Of a stretch of 34,264 nt of DNA, positions 15,837 to 24,231 are shown one piece after another. The notes under the pieces are model-generated. The model was not told the origin of the DNA. It saw only the letters and a list, made by a program, of their open reading frames with translations, and made no database searches. The DNA is from Lachnospiraceae bacterium (lineage in GTDB: Bacteria > Bacillota > Clostridia > Lachnospirales > Lachnospiraceae): contig JAKSRV010000013.1 in NCBI GenBank assembly GCA_024403435.1, forward strand, positions 1-34,264, written 5' to 3'. Within the stretch, counting starts at the first letter, position 1; each line of letters starts with the position of its first letter. The position numbers were made by a program, and so were the translations under genes.

Positions 15837-17159
15837 TTGAAGAAAATACTGATTAAAAACGGATATGTTGTTGATCCCAAATCCGGCAAGAACGGACACA
15901 GGGATATTCTTATTTCCAACGGAAAAATTGAAAAGATTGCGGACATGATCGATGTGGCCGATTGCGTAGACAAGGGTAAGTCTGCAGGGACAAAAACCAA
16001 GAAGTCTGACATAAAAGTAATCGATGCCGAGGGACTCCTTGTGGCACCCGGACTTGTTGATGTACATGTACATTTCAGAGATCCCGGATTTACCGACAAG
16101 GAAGATATATATACCGGTGCAAAGGCAGCGGCAAAGGGAGGCTATACCAGCGTGGTAATGATGGCCAACACCAAGCCTGCTATTGATACCGTAGAGACTA
16201 TGAAGTATGTCCTGGATAAGGGTAAAGAGACTGCTATCAATGTATATGCCTGCGGTAATGTAACCATGGGCCTTAAGGGTGAAGAACTCACAGATATGGA
16301 TGCGTTGGCAGCAGCCGGAGCGGTTGGATTTACAGATGACGGTATTCCGCTTCTCAAGGAAGATATCGTCAGAAAGGCAATGGAAAAGACTGCTCAGCTT
16401 GATATGCCTATCAGCTTCCATGAGGAGGATCCTTCCGTTATCGAAAACAACGGAATCAATCGCGGCAAAGCCAGTGAATTCTTTGGCATAGGCGGTTCAC
16501 CCAGAACAGCAGAGATAAATATGATTGCAAGAGATATCAAGCTTGCCGAAGGTCTGAAGGCATCTATAGATATTCAGCATATTTCAACCAAGGAAGGTGT
16601 GCAGTTGGTAAGAGAGGCCAAGGCAGCGGGAATGTCCATTCACGCCGAGGCTACACCTCATCATTTTTCACTCACCGAGGAAGCTGCTATCGAGCATGGC
16701 ACTCTGGCAAAAATGAATCCTCCGCTTCGTGAGGAGGAGGACAGACGTGCAATCATCGCAGGTCTTGTTGATGGCACCATCGATATGATAGCCACCGATC
16801 ACGCACCTCACACTGTTGAGGAAAAGTCAAAGGAGATTACCAAGGCTCCCAGCGGAATCATCGGACTTGAGACCGCACTTGCACTGGGAATCACCAATCT
16901 CGTAGACGCAGGATATATGACCATTGACAAGCTGATCAGGGTAATGAGCACCAATCCTGCAGCAGTATATCATCTGGATGCAGGTTACATCGCAGAGAAC
17001 GGACCTGCGGATATTATCTTAATCGATACCCGTATCAGTGAAGTATACGAGAAGGAAAATATAGCATCAAAGGCTTGCAACACTCCTTTTATCGGATGCG
17101 AGCTTAAGGGCAAGGTAATGATGACAATTTGCCGCGGTGAGATAGCTTACGAGGCATAA
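15837..17159 (+). CDS. pyrC: Dihydroorotase
   Basis: A 440-residue amidohydrolase that closes carbamoyl-aspartate to dihydroorotate in UMP synthesis. It has the metal-binding HxH (His77, His79 in VDVHVHFRDPG), GGYTSVVMMANTKP, the HEED and QHIST blocks, HAEATPHHF and ATDHAPH, as in class I bacterial PyrC. It has a TTG start: GGAGGA at 15823-15828 sits 8 nt before TTG 15837, and the protein begins MKKILIKNGYVVDPKSGK as in homologues. pyrK follows after 21 bp and pyrD after that, so the three form an operon. No PyrR-type attenuator is visible upstream; TATTAT-like sequence near 15795 may be the -10. Confidence 0.96.
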   Translation: MKKILIKNGYVVDPKSGKNGHRDILISNGKIEKIADMIDVADCVDKGKSAGTKTKKSDIKVIDAEGLLVAPGLVDVHVHFRDPGFTDKEDIYTGAKAAAKGGYTSVVMMANTKPAIDTVETMKYVLDKGKETAINVYACGNVTMGLKGEELTDMDALAAAGAVGFTDDGIPLLKEDIVRKAMEKTAQLDMPISFHEEDPSVIENNGINRGKASEFFGIGGSPRTAEINMIARDIKLAEGLKASIDIQHISTKEGVQLVREAKAAGMSIHAEATPHHFSLTEEAAIEHGTLAKMNPPLREEEDRRAIIAGLVDGTIDMIATDHAPHTVEEKSKEITKAPSGIIGLETALALGITNLVDAGYMTIDKLIRVMSTNPAAVYHLDAGYIAENGPADIILIDTRISEVYEKENIASKACNTPFIGCELKGKVMMTICRGEIAYEA

Positions 17160-17180
17160 TATAAAAAAGGAAACCTGAAT

Positions 17181-17996
17181 ATGAAAAAGAAAACATTAGC
17201 AACAGTTATTTCTCAGAAGGAAATTGCCCCCGGAATATTTGATATGTGGCTCAAGACTGAGATTGCAGCCGAGGCGGGTGCGGGACAGTTTATCGGAGTA
17301 TTTTCTCCCGACAAGAGCACTATCCTTCCCAGACCTATCAGTATCTGTGAGGTAGATAAGGCACAGAGCGCAATCAGATTGGTATACAGAATTGCAGGAA
17401 AAGGAACAGCAGAATTTTCCAAGTCTGTAGCAGGAGATACTCTCGAAGTATTGGGTGTACTCGGTAACGGATATGATCTTGAGGCACTTCAGGGCAAGAC
17501 AGTAATGCTTATGGGCGGCGGAATCGGAATTCCTCCCATGCTTGAGCTTGCTAAGGAGCTTTTCATGCAGAATGAGAAGCTTACCGCCGAGGGTAAGGCT
17601 GAATGCAAGTCTGAAATTATCGTTGTTGTAGGTTATCGTGATGCACAGACCTTCCTTAAGGAGGATCTGGAGAAGTACGGTCGTGTGGTAATTGCTTCCG
17701 AGGATGGAAGTGTAGGAACTAAGGGTAATGTAATGAATGCTGTTGCGGAGGAAGGACTCAAAGCTGATGCAATCTGCAGCTGTGGCCCCATGCCCATGCT
17801 TCGTGCAATCAAGAAGTATGCCGAAGAAGCAGGCATACCTGCATTTATATCTCTTGAGGAGCATATGGCCTGCGGTGTCGGAGCATGTCTTGGATGTGTG
17901 GTTAAGACCAAGGAAATCGATCATCACTCACATGTTAACAATGCGCGTATCTGCACAGACGGACCGGTATTCCTTGCAGCCGATGTAGAAATCTAA
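17181..17996 (+). CDS. pyrK: Dihydroorotate dehydrogenase electron-transfer subunit
   Basis: A 271-residue PyrK, the FAD and [2Fe-2S] subunit that passes electrons from dihydroorotate, through PyrD type 1B, to NAD+. It shows the FAD-binding RPISICE block, an NAD-binding GGGIGIPPMLELAKEL motif, CGPMPML, and cluster ligands Cys231, Cys236, Cys239 and Cys258 (ACGVGACLGCVVK and ARICTDG). Length and motif order match the family. It lies 21 bp after pyrC behind an AAAGGAAA site and 73 bp before pyrD, its obligate partner. Confidence 0.96.
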   Translation: MKKKTLATVISQKEIAPGIFDMWLKTEIAAEAGAGQFIGVFSPDKSTILPRPISICEVDKAQSAIRLVYRIAGKGTAEFSKSVAGDTLEVLGVLGNGYDLEALQGKTVMLMGGGIGIPPMLELAKELFMQNEKLTAEGKAECKSEIIVVVGYRDAQTFLKEDLEKYGRVVIASEDGSVGTKGNVMNAVAEEGLKADAICSCGPMPMLRAIKKYAEEAGIPAFISLEEHMACGVGACLGCVVKTKEIDHHSHVNNARICTDGPVFLAADVEI

Positions 17997-18069
17997 TGAA
18001 TATAAACCAACATAATTGACAGATGAAAATTTTAGAGCGGCACAAAGTGCTCAGCGGATAGGATTGAAT

Positions 18070-18975
18070 ATGAATACTCAGATTAATATTGCAGGTGTAA
18101 CCTTCAAAAATCCTGTGACCGTAGGTTCAGGTACCTTCGGTTCTGGAATGGAATACAGTGAATTTGTAAATCTCAACAGACTCGGTGCGGTAACCACCAA
18201 GGGTGTGGCAAACATTCCCTGGCCCGGTAACCCTACTCCCCGTGTGACTGAAGTTTACGGCGGAATGCTCAATGCCATCGGTCTTCAGAACCCCGGAATT
18301 GATGTTTTTTGTGAGAGAGACCTCAAGTTCCTCGAGGATTACGATACCAAGGTAATCGTAAATGTATGCGGAAAATCAGTTCAGGACTATGTTGATGTAG
18401 TAGAGAGACTTTCTGATGAGAAGAGAGTTGATTTGCTCGAAATCAATGTATCATGTCCTAATGTTAAAGAGGGTGCTATTGCTTTCGGTCAGAAGGCAGA
18501 TGCACTTTTCGGAATCACTTCAGAGCTTAAAAAGCATGCAAAGCAGCCCATCATTATGAAGCTGTCTCCCAATGTTACAGACATCACCGAGATGGCAAGA
18601 GCTGCAGAGGCAGCAGGTGCGGACGCACTGTCACTTATCAATACCCTTACCGGTATGAAGATTGATATCAACAGACGCACATTTGCACTTGCCAACAAGA
18701 CCGGAGGAATGAGCGGCCCTGCTATCAAGCCCATTGCAGTACGCATGGTTTATCAGACCGCACAGGCTGTCAAGATTCCTATCATCGGTATGGGTGGTAT
18801 CGCTACTGCAGAGGATGCTATTGAGTTCATCCTTGCGGGTGCTACCGGAGTCAGTGTAGGTGCTGCCAATTTTGTAGATCCTTATGCAACTATCAAGGTG
18901 ATTGAAGGCATTGAGGAATATATGAGAAAATATAACGTAGAAAATATTACCGACCTCATTGGTGCTGTACATTAA
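18070..18975 (+). CDS. pyrD: Dihydroorotate dehydrogenase, catalytic subunit (type 1B)
   Basis: A 301-residue FMN enzyme oxidising dihydroorotate to orotate with PyrK. Diagnostic features are GVTFKNPVTVGSGTFG, the TTKGVANIPWPGNPTPRV loop, INVSCPNVKEG with active-site Cys129 (type 1B uses Cys as base), and GMGGIATAEDAIEFILAGATGVSVG (FMN phosphate). I prefer ATG 18070, preceded by AGGA 7 nt upstream and matching the usual N-terminus. A TTG at 18016 lacks a ribosome binding site. The lipoprotein gene at 19008 follows by 32 bp with no terminator between. Confidence 0.96.
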   Translation: MNTQINIAGVTFKNPVTVGSGTFGSGMEYSEFVNLNRLGAVTTKGVANIPWPGNPTPRVTEVYGGMLNAIGLQNPGIDVFCERDLKFLEDYDTKVIVNVCGKSVQDYVDVVERLSDEKRVDLLEINVSCPNVKEGAIAFGQKADALFGITSELKKHAKQPIIMKLSPNVTDITEMARAAEAAGADALSLINTLTGMKIDINRRTFALANKTGGMSGPAIKPIAVRMVYQTAQAVKIPIIGMGGIATAEDAIEFILAGATGVSVGAANFVDPYATIKVIEGIEEYMRKYNVENITDLIGAVH

Positions 18976-19007
18976 TGACGGTAATTGATTTGTTGAGGGG
19001 AAGAACC

Positions 19008-20441
19008 ATGAAAAAGTATGGAAGACTTTTAGCTTTAATGCTTACTGGCACATTGATGCTTACCGGTTGCAGCATCAATGTCAACAATCTGATTGATAAT
19101 GTTAATGATGATGCTGATGAGGAAGATACCGACGAGGATGATGTAGATGATACCGATAAAGATTCGGAGGATTCAAATGATTCAGACGACTCAGATGATT
19201 TTGATGAGATTGATGTCAATAATCCCGATGGCCTCGGCGGAGACGGTAAGGGTCCTGATGAGGATGCACTGAGCGGAATTAAGCAGTACGATATTTACAA
19301 TAACGGTAATTATTTTGTTCAGATTCAAGACAGAGTTTATTTCCGCGTGTATGGACCGAACGCTCATTCTACGGAAGTACTGTGGGGAGCTTTTATGGAT
19401 TATCCTACAGGCGGTGAGTCTGAAATCTGCTACTATGATGAGAATACCGGTGAGGTCATGGATGCCTTTACGGATTACGGCTATGGCAAGATGGTTTTCT
19501 GTGACAGTGTATTTTATATGAATGGCCTCGATGGCAACGGCAATTCTTATGTTTATTCAGTTGATTCAGTAGGAAATATTGTTAATGAGTATGTAAGCTC
19601 CGGTGAAATTATTGATTTCAGCGAAGACTGTGCGGTTACTATCATACGCAGTGAAAATGGTTCTTCGGTAGGCTTTACGGGAATCAGCGAAAAAGGTAAA
19701 AAGAGCTTCAGCTTTGATGCCGCATCTGAAGGATATGTAAATTATCTCGGATGTTTTCAGGAATATTTCATTTACTCGGTTAATGATTATTCTTCTAATT
19801 TGCTCAGATTCTATTCCTATAATATGAGTAATAGTAACGGAAATCCGATATATTTGGGTGATATATCATTAGATAAGGGAATAGAAACCTTTGATTATGC
19901 TGAGTATGTTCAGAGTGACTGGGTGATGTTCTCATTTGGCGGTCCGGCGTATATTGGTGTAAGCTGCCATTCCGGTACAGGTCATGTGTTTGGCGGTGGA
20001 TTTATTCTTTGTGCCGAACCATGGGCGGCAGACAGCATTAGAATTGAAGAGCCGATATACACTTCGGATTTTTATAACATGCCCTACCTTGAGTTTACTG
20101 AGAGCGGCTATACTCTTCGCGATAGTGAACCCTTCACATATAGTCTTGCATATTATGATGAAGGCTATGCGGGGTTGATTTATCATGATTACGGCGGAAG
20201 AGATCTTATAATCGACGAGCATATGTTTGATGATTACAGCTATGATTCGGCATACTCAACACTTATACTCGCGGAGGGTCCCAAGCCTTCGGATGATGTG
20301 TATGTTATGAGAGTCACTCAGATCCGAGAGGAGAGTGCAAGTATCGGTTGGAGAGACGGATTCCGTTGCATCAGAATGGAGTATCTCAGATTCAATTACG
20401 CTAATGGTGAGACAGAGGTTATTGCCACTATCGAATATTGA
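19008..20441 (+). CDS. Unknown lipoprotein with an acidic linker
   Basis: A 477-residue predicted lipoprotein. The signal peptide ends in lipobox LTGC (Cys21). About 60 residues of almost pure Asp/Glu/Ser follow, then a beta-rich body with repeated blocks of aromatic and Gly residues, suggestive of a beta-propeller-like fold (not assigned). I recognise no enzyme motif. ATG 19008 was chosen for GAGGGG 7 nt upstream and for the signal peptide; an ATG at 18975 overlapping the pyrD stop would destroy it. It probably reads through from the pyr operon. No terminator is visible before the next promoter at 20478. Confidence 0.8.
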   Translation: MKKYGRLLALMLTGTLMLTGCSINVNNLIDNVNDDADEEDTDEDDVDDTDKDSEDSNDSDDSDDFDEIDVNNPDGLGGDGKGPDEDALSGIKQYDIYNNGNYFVQIQDRVYFRVYGPNAHSTEVLWGAFMDYPTGGESEICYYDENTGEVMDAFTDYGYGKMVFCDSVFYMNGLDGNGNSYVYSVDSVGNIVNEYVSSGEIIDFSEDCAVTIIRSENGSSVGFTGISEKGKKSFSFDAASEGYVNYLGCFQEYFIYSVNDYSSNLLRFYSYNMSNSNGNPIYLGDISLDKGIETFDYAEYVQSDWVMFSFGGPAYIGVSCHSGTGHVFGGGFILCAEPWAADSIRIEEPIYTSDFYNMPYLEFTESGYTLRDSEPFTYSLAYYDEGYAGLIYHDYGGRDLIIDEHMFDDYSYDSAYSTLILAEGPKPSDDVYVMRVTQIREESASIGWRDGFRCIRMEYLRFNYANGETEVIATIEY

Positions 20442-20477
20442 TATGATTAAGCGTTATTGATATTTTTTAGCATAATA

Positions 20478-20507
20478 TTGACACAGTTTGAGTTTAGTGG
20501 TTAAATT
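20478..20507 (+). promoter_or_regulatory. Promoter of the ileS T-box transcript
   Basis: TTGACA (20478-20483), an 18-bp spacer and TAAATT (20502-20507), 4 of 6 to consensus at -10. Transcription would start near 20514, just before the T-box stem I. Confidence 0.6.
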
Positions 20508-20514
20508 ATGTGCA

Positions 20515-20811
20515 TTATAGAAATGCTATGACGAAGAGAGTACTGTTTTTGCGAAAGTCGCAGCGAGTCGGGGACGGTGTGAGCCCGATATGAATAGGAA
20601 GACAGGAAAATCACTTCAGAGCAGCCGTGGCGAAACGATTTGCGGGCAATTAACAGATAGGTTGGTTGGTACCCGATTGAGAATTAGCTTCGGACGATGA
20701 GAACCGCGTTAGGGTTCGCGCATATCACTCCCATCCAAGGATGCCGGAAGTATGCAGTAATAGGTGGTTGCGAGCACAGGGGCCTCGTCCTATTACGGAC
20801 GAGGTCCCTTT
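20515..20811 (+). promoter_or_regulatory. T-box riboswitch, isoleucine specific, upstream of ileS
   Basis: This fills the 394-bp gap before ileS. Stem I shows the typical GAAGAGAGTA start, a GGTGTGAGCCCG distal block and a specifier region with ATC (20610-20612, Ile) in GGAAAATCACTTC. The antiterminator pairs TAATAGG (20758-20764) with CCTATTA (20789-20795) and GAG (20772-20774) with CTC (20784-20786), leaving the bulge TGGTTGC whose TGGT (20765-20768) matches the ACCA end of tRNA-Ile. The competing terminator is 20779-20790 with 20797-20808. Uncharged tRNA-Ile should stabilise the antiterminator and turn on ileS. The T-box bulge departs from the usual TGGNACC. Confidence 0.92.
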
Positions 20812-20835
20812 CAGTGTTTATAGGAGGTAAACAAG

Positions 20836-23800
20836 ATGTACAAGCAGGTTTCTACAGATCTGAATTTTGTAGATCGCGAAAAAGCAGTTGAAAAGTTTTG
20901 GCGTGAAAATGATATTTTCCGCAAGAGCATTGATAGCAGAAAGGAAGGCCCGGTATATACCTTTTATGATGGACCTCCGACTGCAAACGGTAAGCCTCAC
21001 ATCGGACATGTTGAGACTCGTACCATCAAGGATATGATTCCCAGATACCGCACCATGAAGGGATACATGGTTCCCCGTAAGGCAGGTTGGGATACTCACG
21101 GTCTTCCCGTAGAGCTCGAGGTAGAGAAACTTCTCGGTCTCAATGGTAAGGATCAGATCGAAGAGTACGGTATGGAGCCCTTCATCAAGCAGTGTAAGGA
21201 ATCCGTATGGAAGTATAAGGGAATGTGGGAAGATTTCTCAGGAACCGTAGGTTTCTGGGCTGATATGGACAACCCCTACGTTACCTATGATGACAATTTC
21301 ATCGAGTCTGAGTGGTGGGCACTCAAGACTATCTGGGACAAGGGCCTTCTTTACAAGGGCTTCAAGATTGTTCCCTATTGCCCTCGTTGCGGAACCCCTC
21401 TTTCATCAGCAGAGGTTTCACAGGGCTACAAGACCGTAAAGGAAAAGTCAGCAATCGTTCGTTTCAAGGTTGTTGGTGAGGATGCATATTTCCTTGCATG
21501 GACCACTACCCCTTGGACCCTTCCTTCAAATGTTGCACTCTGCATGAATCCTGAGGAGGCATACGTTAAGGTTAAGGCTGCTGACGGATATACTTATTAT
21601 CTTGCAAAGGCACTTGCTGATAAGGTACTTGCTCCTCTTGCCAAGAAGGATGAGGATGGCAATGTTCAGGCTGCGTATGAAGTACTTGAGACTTATACCG
21701 GTAAGGATCTTGAGTACAAGGAGTATGAGCCTCTCTTCGATTGTGCCAAGACTGTAGCTGACAAGCAGAATAAGAAGGGCTTCTTCGTAACCTGTGACAA
21801 CTACGTAACCATGACCGATGGTACCGGTATCGTACATATCGCTCCTGCATTCGGTGAAGATGATGCTAATGTAGGAAGAAATTATGATCTTCCTTTTGTA
21901 CAGTTTGTAGATGGTAAGGGTAACCTTACCGAGGAGACTCCTTTTGCAGGACTCTTCGTAAAGAAGGCTGATCCTGAGGTGCTCAAGAACCTCAGCGAGA
22001 GAAGTCAGCTCTATGATGCACCCAAGTTCGAGCATGAGTATCCTCATTGCTGGAGATGTGACACTCCTCTTATCTATTATGCAAGAGAGTCATGGTACAT
22101 CAAGGAGACCGCTGTTAAGGATGATCTTATCCGTAACAACAACACTGTAAACTGGATTCCTGAGTCTATCGGTTCGGGACGTTTCGGCAACTGGCTTGAG
22201 AACATCCAGGATTGGGCTATTTCGCGTAACAGATATTGGGGTACTCCCCTCAACATCTGGGAGTGTGAGTGCGGCAACCGTGAGTGCATCGGCAGCCGTG
22301 CAGAGCTTGCTGAGAAGGCAGGAAACCCCGATGCAGCAAAGGTTGAGCTTCACAGACCTTATATCGATGAGGTTACCTTCCCTTGCCCTAAGTGCGGTAA
22401 GACTATGAAGCGTGTTCCCGAGGTTCTTGACTGCTGGTTCGATTCAGGTGCAATGCCTTTCGCTCAGCATCACTATCCTTTCGAGAACAAGGAAGTATTT
22501 GAGCAGCAGTTCCCTGCAGCATTTATCTCAGAAGCAGTAGACCAGACCCGTGGATGGTTCCATTCACTTATGGCTGAGTCAACCCTTCTTTTCAACAAGT
22601 CACCCTATGAGAACGTAATCGTTCTCGGACACGTTCAGGATGAGAACGGTCAGAAGATGAGTAAGTCTAAGGGCAATGCGGTAGATCCTTTTGATGCACT
22701 TGAGCAGTACGGCGCAGATGCTATCAGATGGTACTTCTACACTGCTTCAGCACCTTGGATCCCCAAGCGTTTCTCAGGTAAGCTTGTTCAGGAAGGTCAG
22801 AGAAAGTTCATGGGTACTCTTTGGAACACCTACGCTTTCTTCGTACTTTATGCAAATATCGATGATTTTGATGCAACCAAGTATACTCTTGAGTATGACA
22901 AGCTTCCCGTAATGGATAAGTGGTTGCTTTCAAGACTTAATTCAACCGTTAAGGCTGTAGATGACAACCTCGATAAGTACAGAATCCCTGAAGCAGGTGC
23001 TGTACTTGAGAAGTTTGTAGATGATATGAGTAACTGGTATGTCCGCAGAAGCCGTGAGCGTTTCTGGGCAAAGGGAATGGAGCAGGATAAGATCAATGCT
23101 TATATGACTCTTTACACTGCACTTGTAACCATCTGCAAGGCATCAGCTCCCATGATTCCTTTCATGACTGAGGAAATCTATCGTAACCTTGTATGCAGCA
23201 TCGATGCAAATGCTCCCGAGTCAATCCACCTCTGCGACTATCCTGTAGTAGATGAGGCTCAGATTGATACCGAGCTTGAGGCTGCTATGGATGAGGTACT
23301 CGATGCAGTAGTAATGGGACGTGCAGCAAGAAATGATGCTGCTATCAAGAATCGTCAGCCTATCAGCAAGATGTACATCAAGACTGCAGACGGACGTGAG
23401 CTTGACAGCTTCTATTCAGATATCATCCGTGAGGAGCTCAATGTTAAGGTTGTAGAGTTCACTGATGATGTAAGAGACTTTACTTCTTATACCTTCAAGC
23501 CTCAGCTCCGTACACTCGGACCTAAGTACGGCAAGCAGCTCGGCGGTATCAAGAATACACTTGCTACTCTTGACGGAAATGCAGCTATGGACAAGCTCAA
23601 TGCAGGCGAGCTTCTTACCTTCGAGGTAGACGGAACTCTTGTAGAGCTTACCAAGGAAGATCTCCTCATCGAGATGGCTCAGAAGGAGGGTTATGTATCA
23701 CAGGAGAACAACAAGATGACAGTTGTCCTTGATACCAACCTCACCGAAGAACTCATCGAGGAAGGCTTCTCAGCAGAAATCGTTTCTAAGATTCAGACCA

Positions 23801-24009
23801 TGAGAAAGGATTCTGATTTCCAGGTTACCGACCATATCAGAGTATCTCTCAACGGAAATGACAAGCTTGCTGCTATCGCTGCCAAGAACAGTGACGCTAT
23901 CTGCTCAAAGGTACTTGCTGACGAGCTTACCACCGGTAAGACCTATGCTGTTACCAAGGAGTGGAGTATCAACGGAGAGAATGTTACTATCTCTGTAGAG
24001 CAGGTTTAA
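20836..24009 (+). CDS. ileS: Isoleucyl-tRNA synthetase, eukaryote/Thermus-like (type 2) form
   Basis: A 1057-residue class I synthetase. It has the HIGH motif at 55-58 (PPTANGKPHIGHV), the editing domain with WTTTPWTLPSN and DGTGIVHIAPAFGEDD, a Cys-rich zinc-type insert (CECGNREC, then CPKCGK), and KMSKS at 607-611, followed by the anticodon-binding helical region and a long C-terminal domain. Blocks such as AGWDTHGLPVELEVEK and IESEWWALK match the longer type 2 IleRS (Thermus and eukaryotic cytosolic) rather than the short bacterial type 1. GGAGG lies 8 nt upstream of the ATG. The upstream Ile T-box agrees with the identity. No terminator is evident in the 220 bp after it. Confidence 0.97.
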   Translation: MYKQVSTDLNFVDREKAVEKFWRENDIFRKSIDSRKEGPVYTFYDGPPTANGKPHIGHVETRTIKDMIPRYRTMKGYMVPRKAGWDTHGLPVELEVEKLLGLNGKDQIEEYGMEPFIKQCKESVWKYKGMWEDFSGTVGFWADMDNPYVTYDDNFIESEWWALKTIWDKGLLYKGFKIVPYCPRCGTPLSSAEVSQGYKTVKEKSAIVRFKVVGEDAYFLAWTTTPWTLPSNVALCMNPEEAYVKVKAADGYTYYLAKALADKVLAPLAKKDEDGNVQAAYEVLETYTGKDLEYKEYEPLFDCAKTVADKQNKKGFFVTCDNYVTMTDGTGIVHIAPAFGEDDANVGRNYDLPFVQFVDGKGNLTEETPFAGLFVKKADPEVLKNLSERSQLYDAPKFEHEYPHCWRCDTPLIYYARESWYIKETAVKDDLIRNNNTVNWIPESIGSGRFGNWLENIQDWAISRNRYWGTPLNIWECECGNRECIGSRAELAEKAGNPDAAKVELHRPYIDEVTFPCPKCGKTMKRVPEVLDCWFDSGAMPFAQHHYPFENKEVFEQQFPAAFISEAVDQTRGWFHSLMAESTLLFNKSPYENVIVLGHVQDENGQKMSKSKGNAVDPFDALEQYGADAIRWYFYTASAPWIPKRFSGKLVQEGQRKFMGTLWNTYAFFVLYANIDDFDATKYTLEYDKLPVMDKWLLSRLNSTVKAVDDNLDKYRIPEAGAVLEKFVDDMSNWYVRRSRERFWAKGMEQDKINAYMTLYTALVTICKASAPMIPFMTEEIYRNLVCSIDANAPESIHLCDYPVVDEAQIDTELEAAMDEVLDAVVMGRAARNDAAIKNRQPISKMYIKTADGRELDSFYSDIIREELNVKVVEFTDDVRDFTSYTFKPQLRTLGPKYGKQLGGIKNTLATLDGNAAMDKLNAGELLTFEVDGTLVELTKEDLLIEMAQKEGYVSQENNKMTVVLDTNLTEELIEEGFSAEIVSKIQTMRKDSDFQVTDHIRVSLNGNDKLAAIAAKNSDAICSKVLADELTTGKTYAVTKEWSINGENVTISVEQV

Positions 24010-24100
24010 TAGGTGCACAGGAGGTTAATTCGGCAGAATTGGCTTTATAAAATTAAAATTTATGTAAATTTCTTTACATATTTCGCATTATTGTAAAGAG

Positions 24101-24153
24101 TGTGTTATAATCTAATAGATTGCTGCGTGTACAAAAGCCGTAGCAATCTATTA
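24101..24153 (+). promoter_or_regulatory. Extended -10 promoter and 5' hairpin of glgP
   Basis: TGTTATAAT (24103-24111) is an extended -10 (TGnTATAAT) with a poor -35. At the expected start site begins a perfect 12-bp inverted repeat, TAATAGATTGCT (24113-24124) with AGCAATCTATTA (24142-24153), plus three inner pairs. It could be an mRNA 5' hairpin or an operator. The remainder of the leader to 24231 ends with GGAGGAA before the GTG start. Confidence 0.6.
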
Positions 24154-24231
24154 ATTGCAACTAACGGAAAACGATTTTTTGACGATATATTAGTTGTTGA
24201 GTAATTCGAACTTAAAATAGGAGGAAGAACT

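Noticed and set aside
18016..18069. Upstream TTG start extending PyrD by 18 residues
   Set aside because: No ribosome binding site before it; ATG 18070 has AGGA at the right distance and gives the family's standard N-terminus.
20697..20891. Small ORF overlapping the T-box and the ileS start
   Set aside because: It is entirely explained by the T-box antiterminator/terminator region and has no ribosome binding site.
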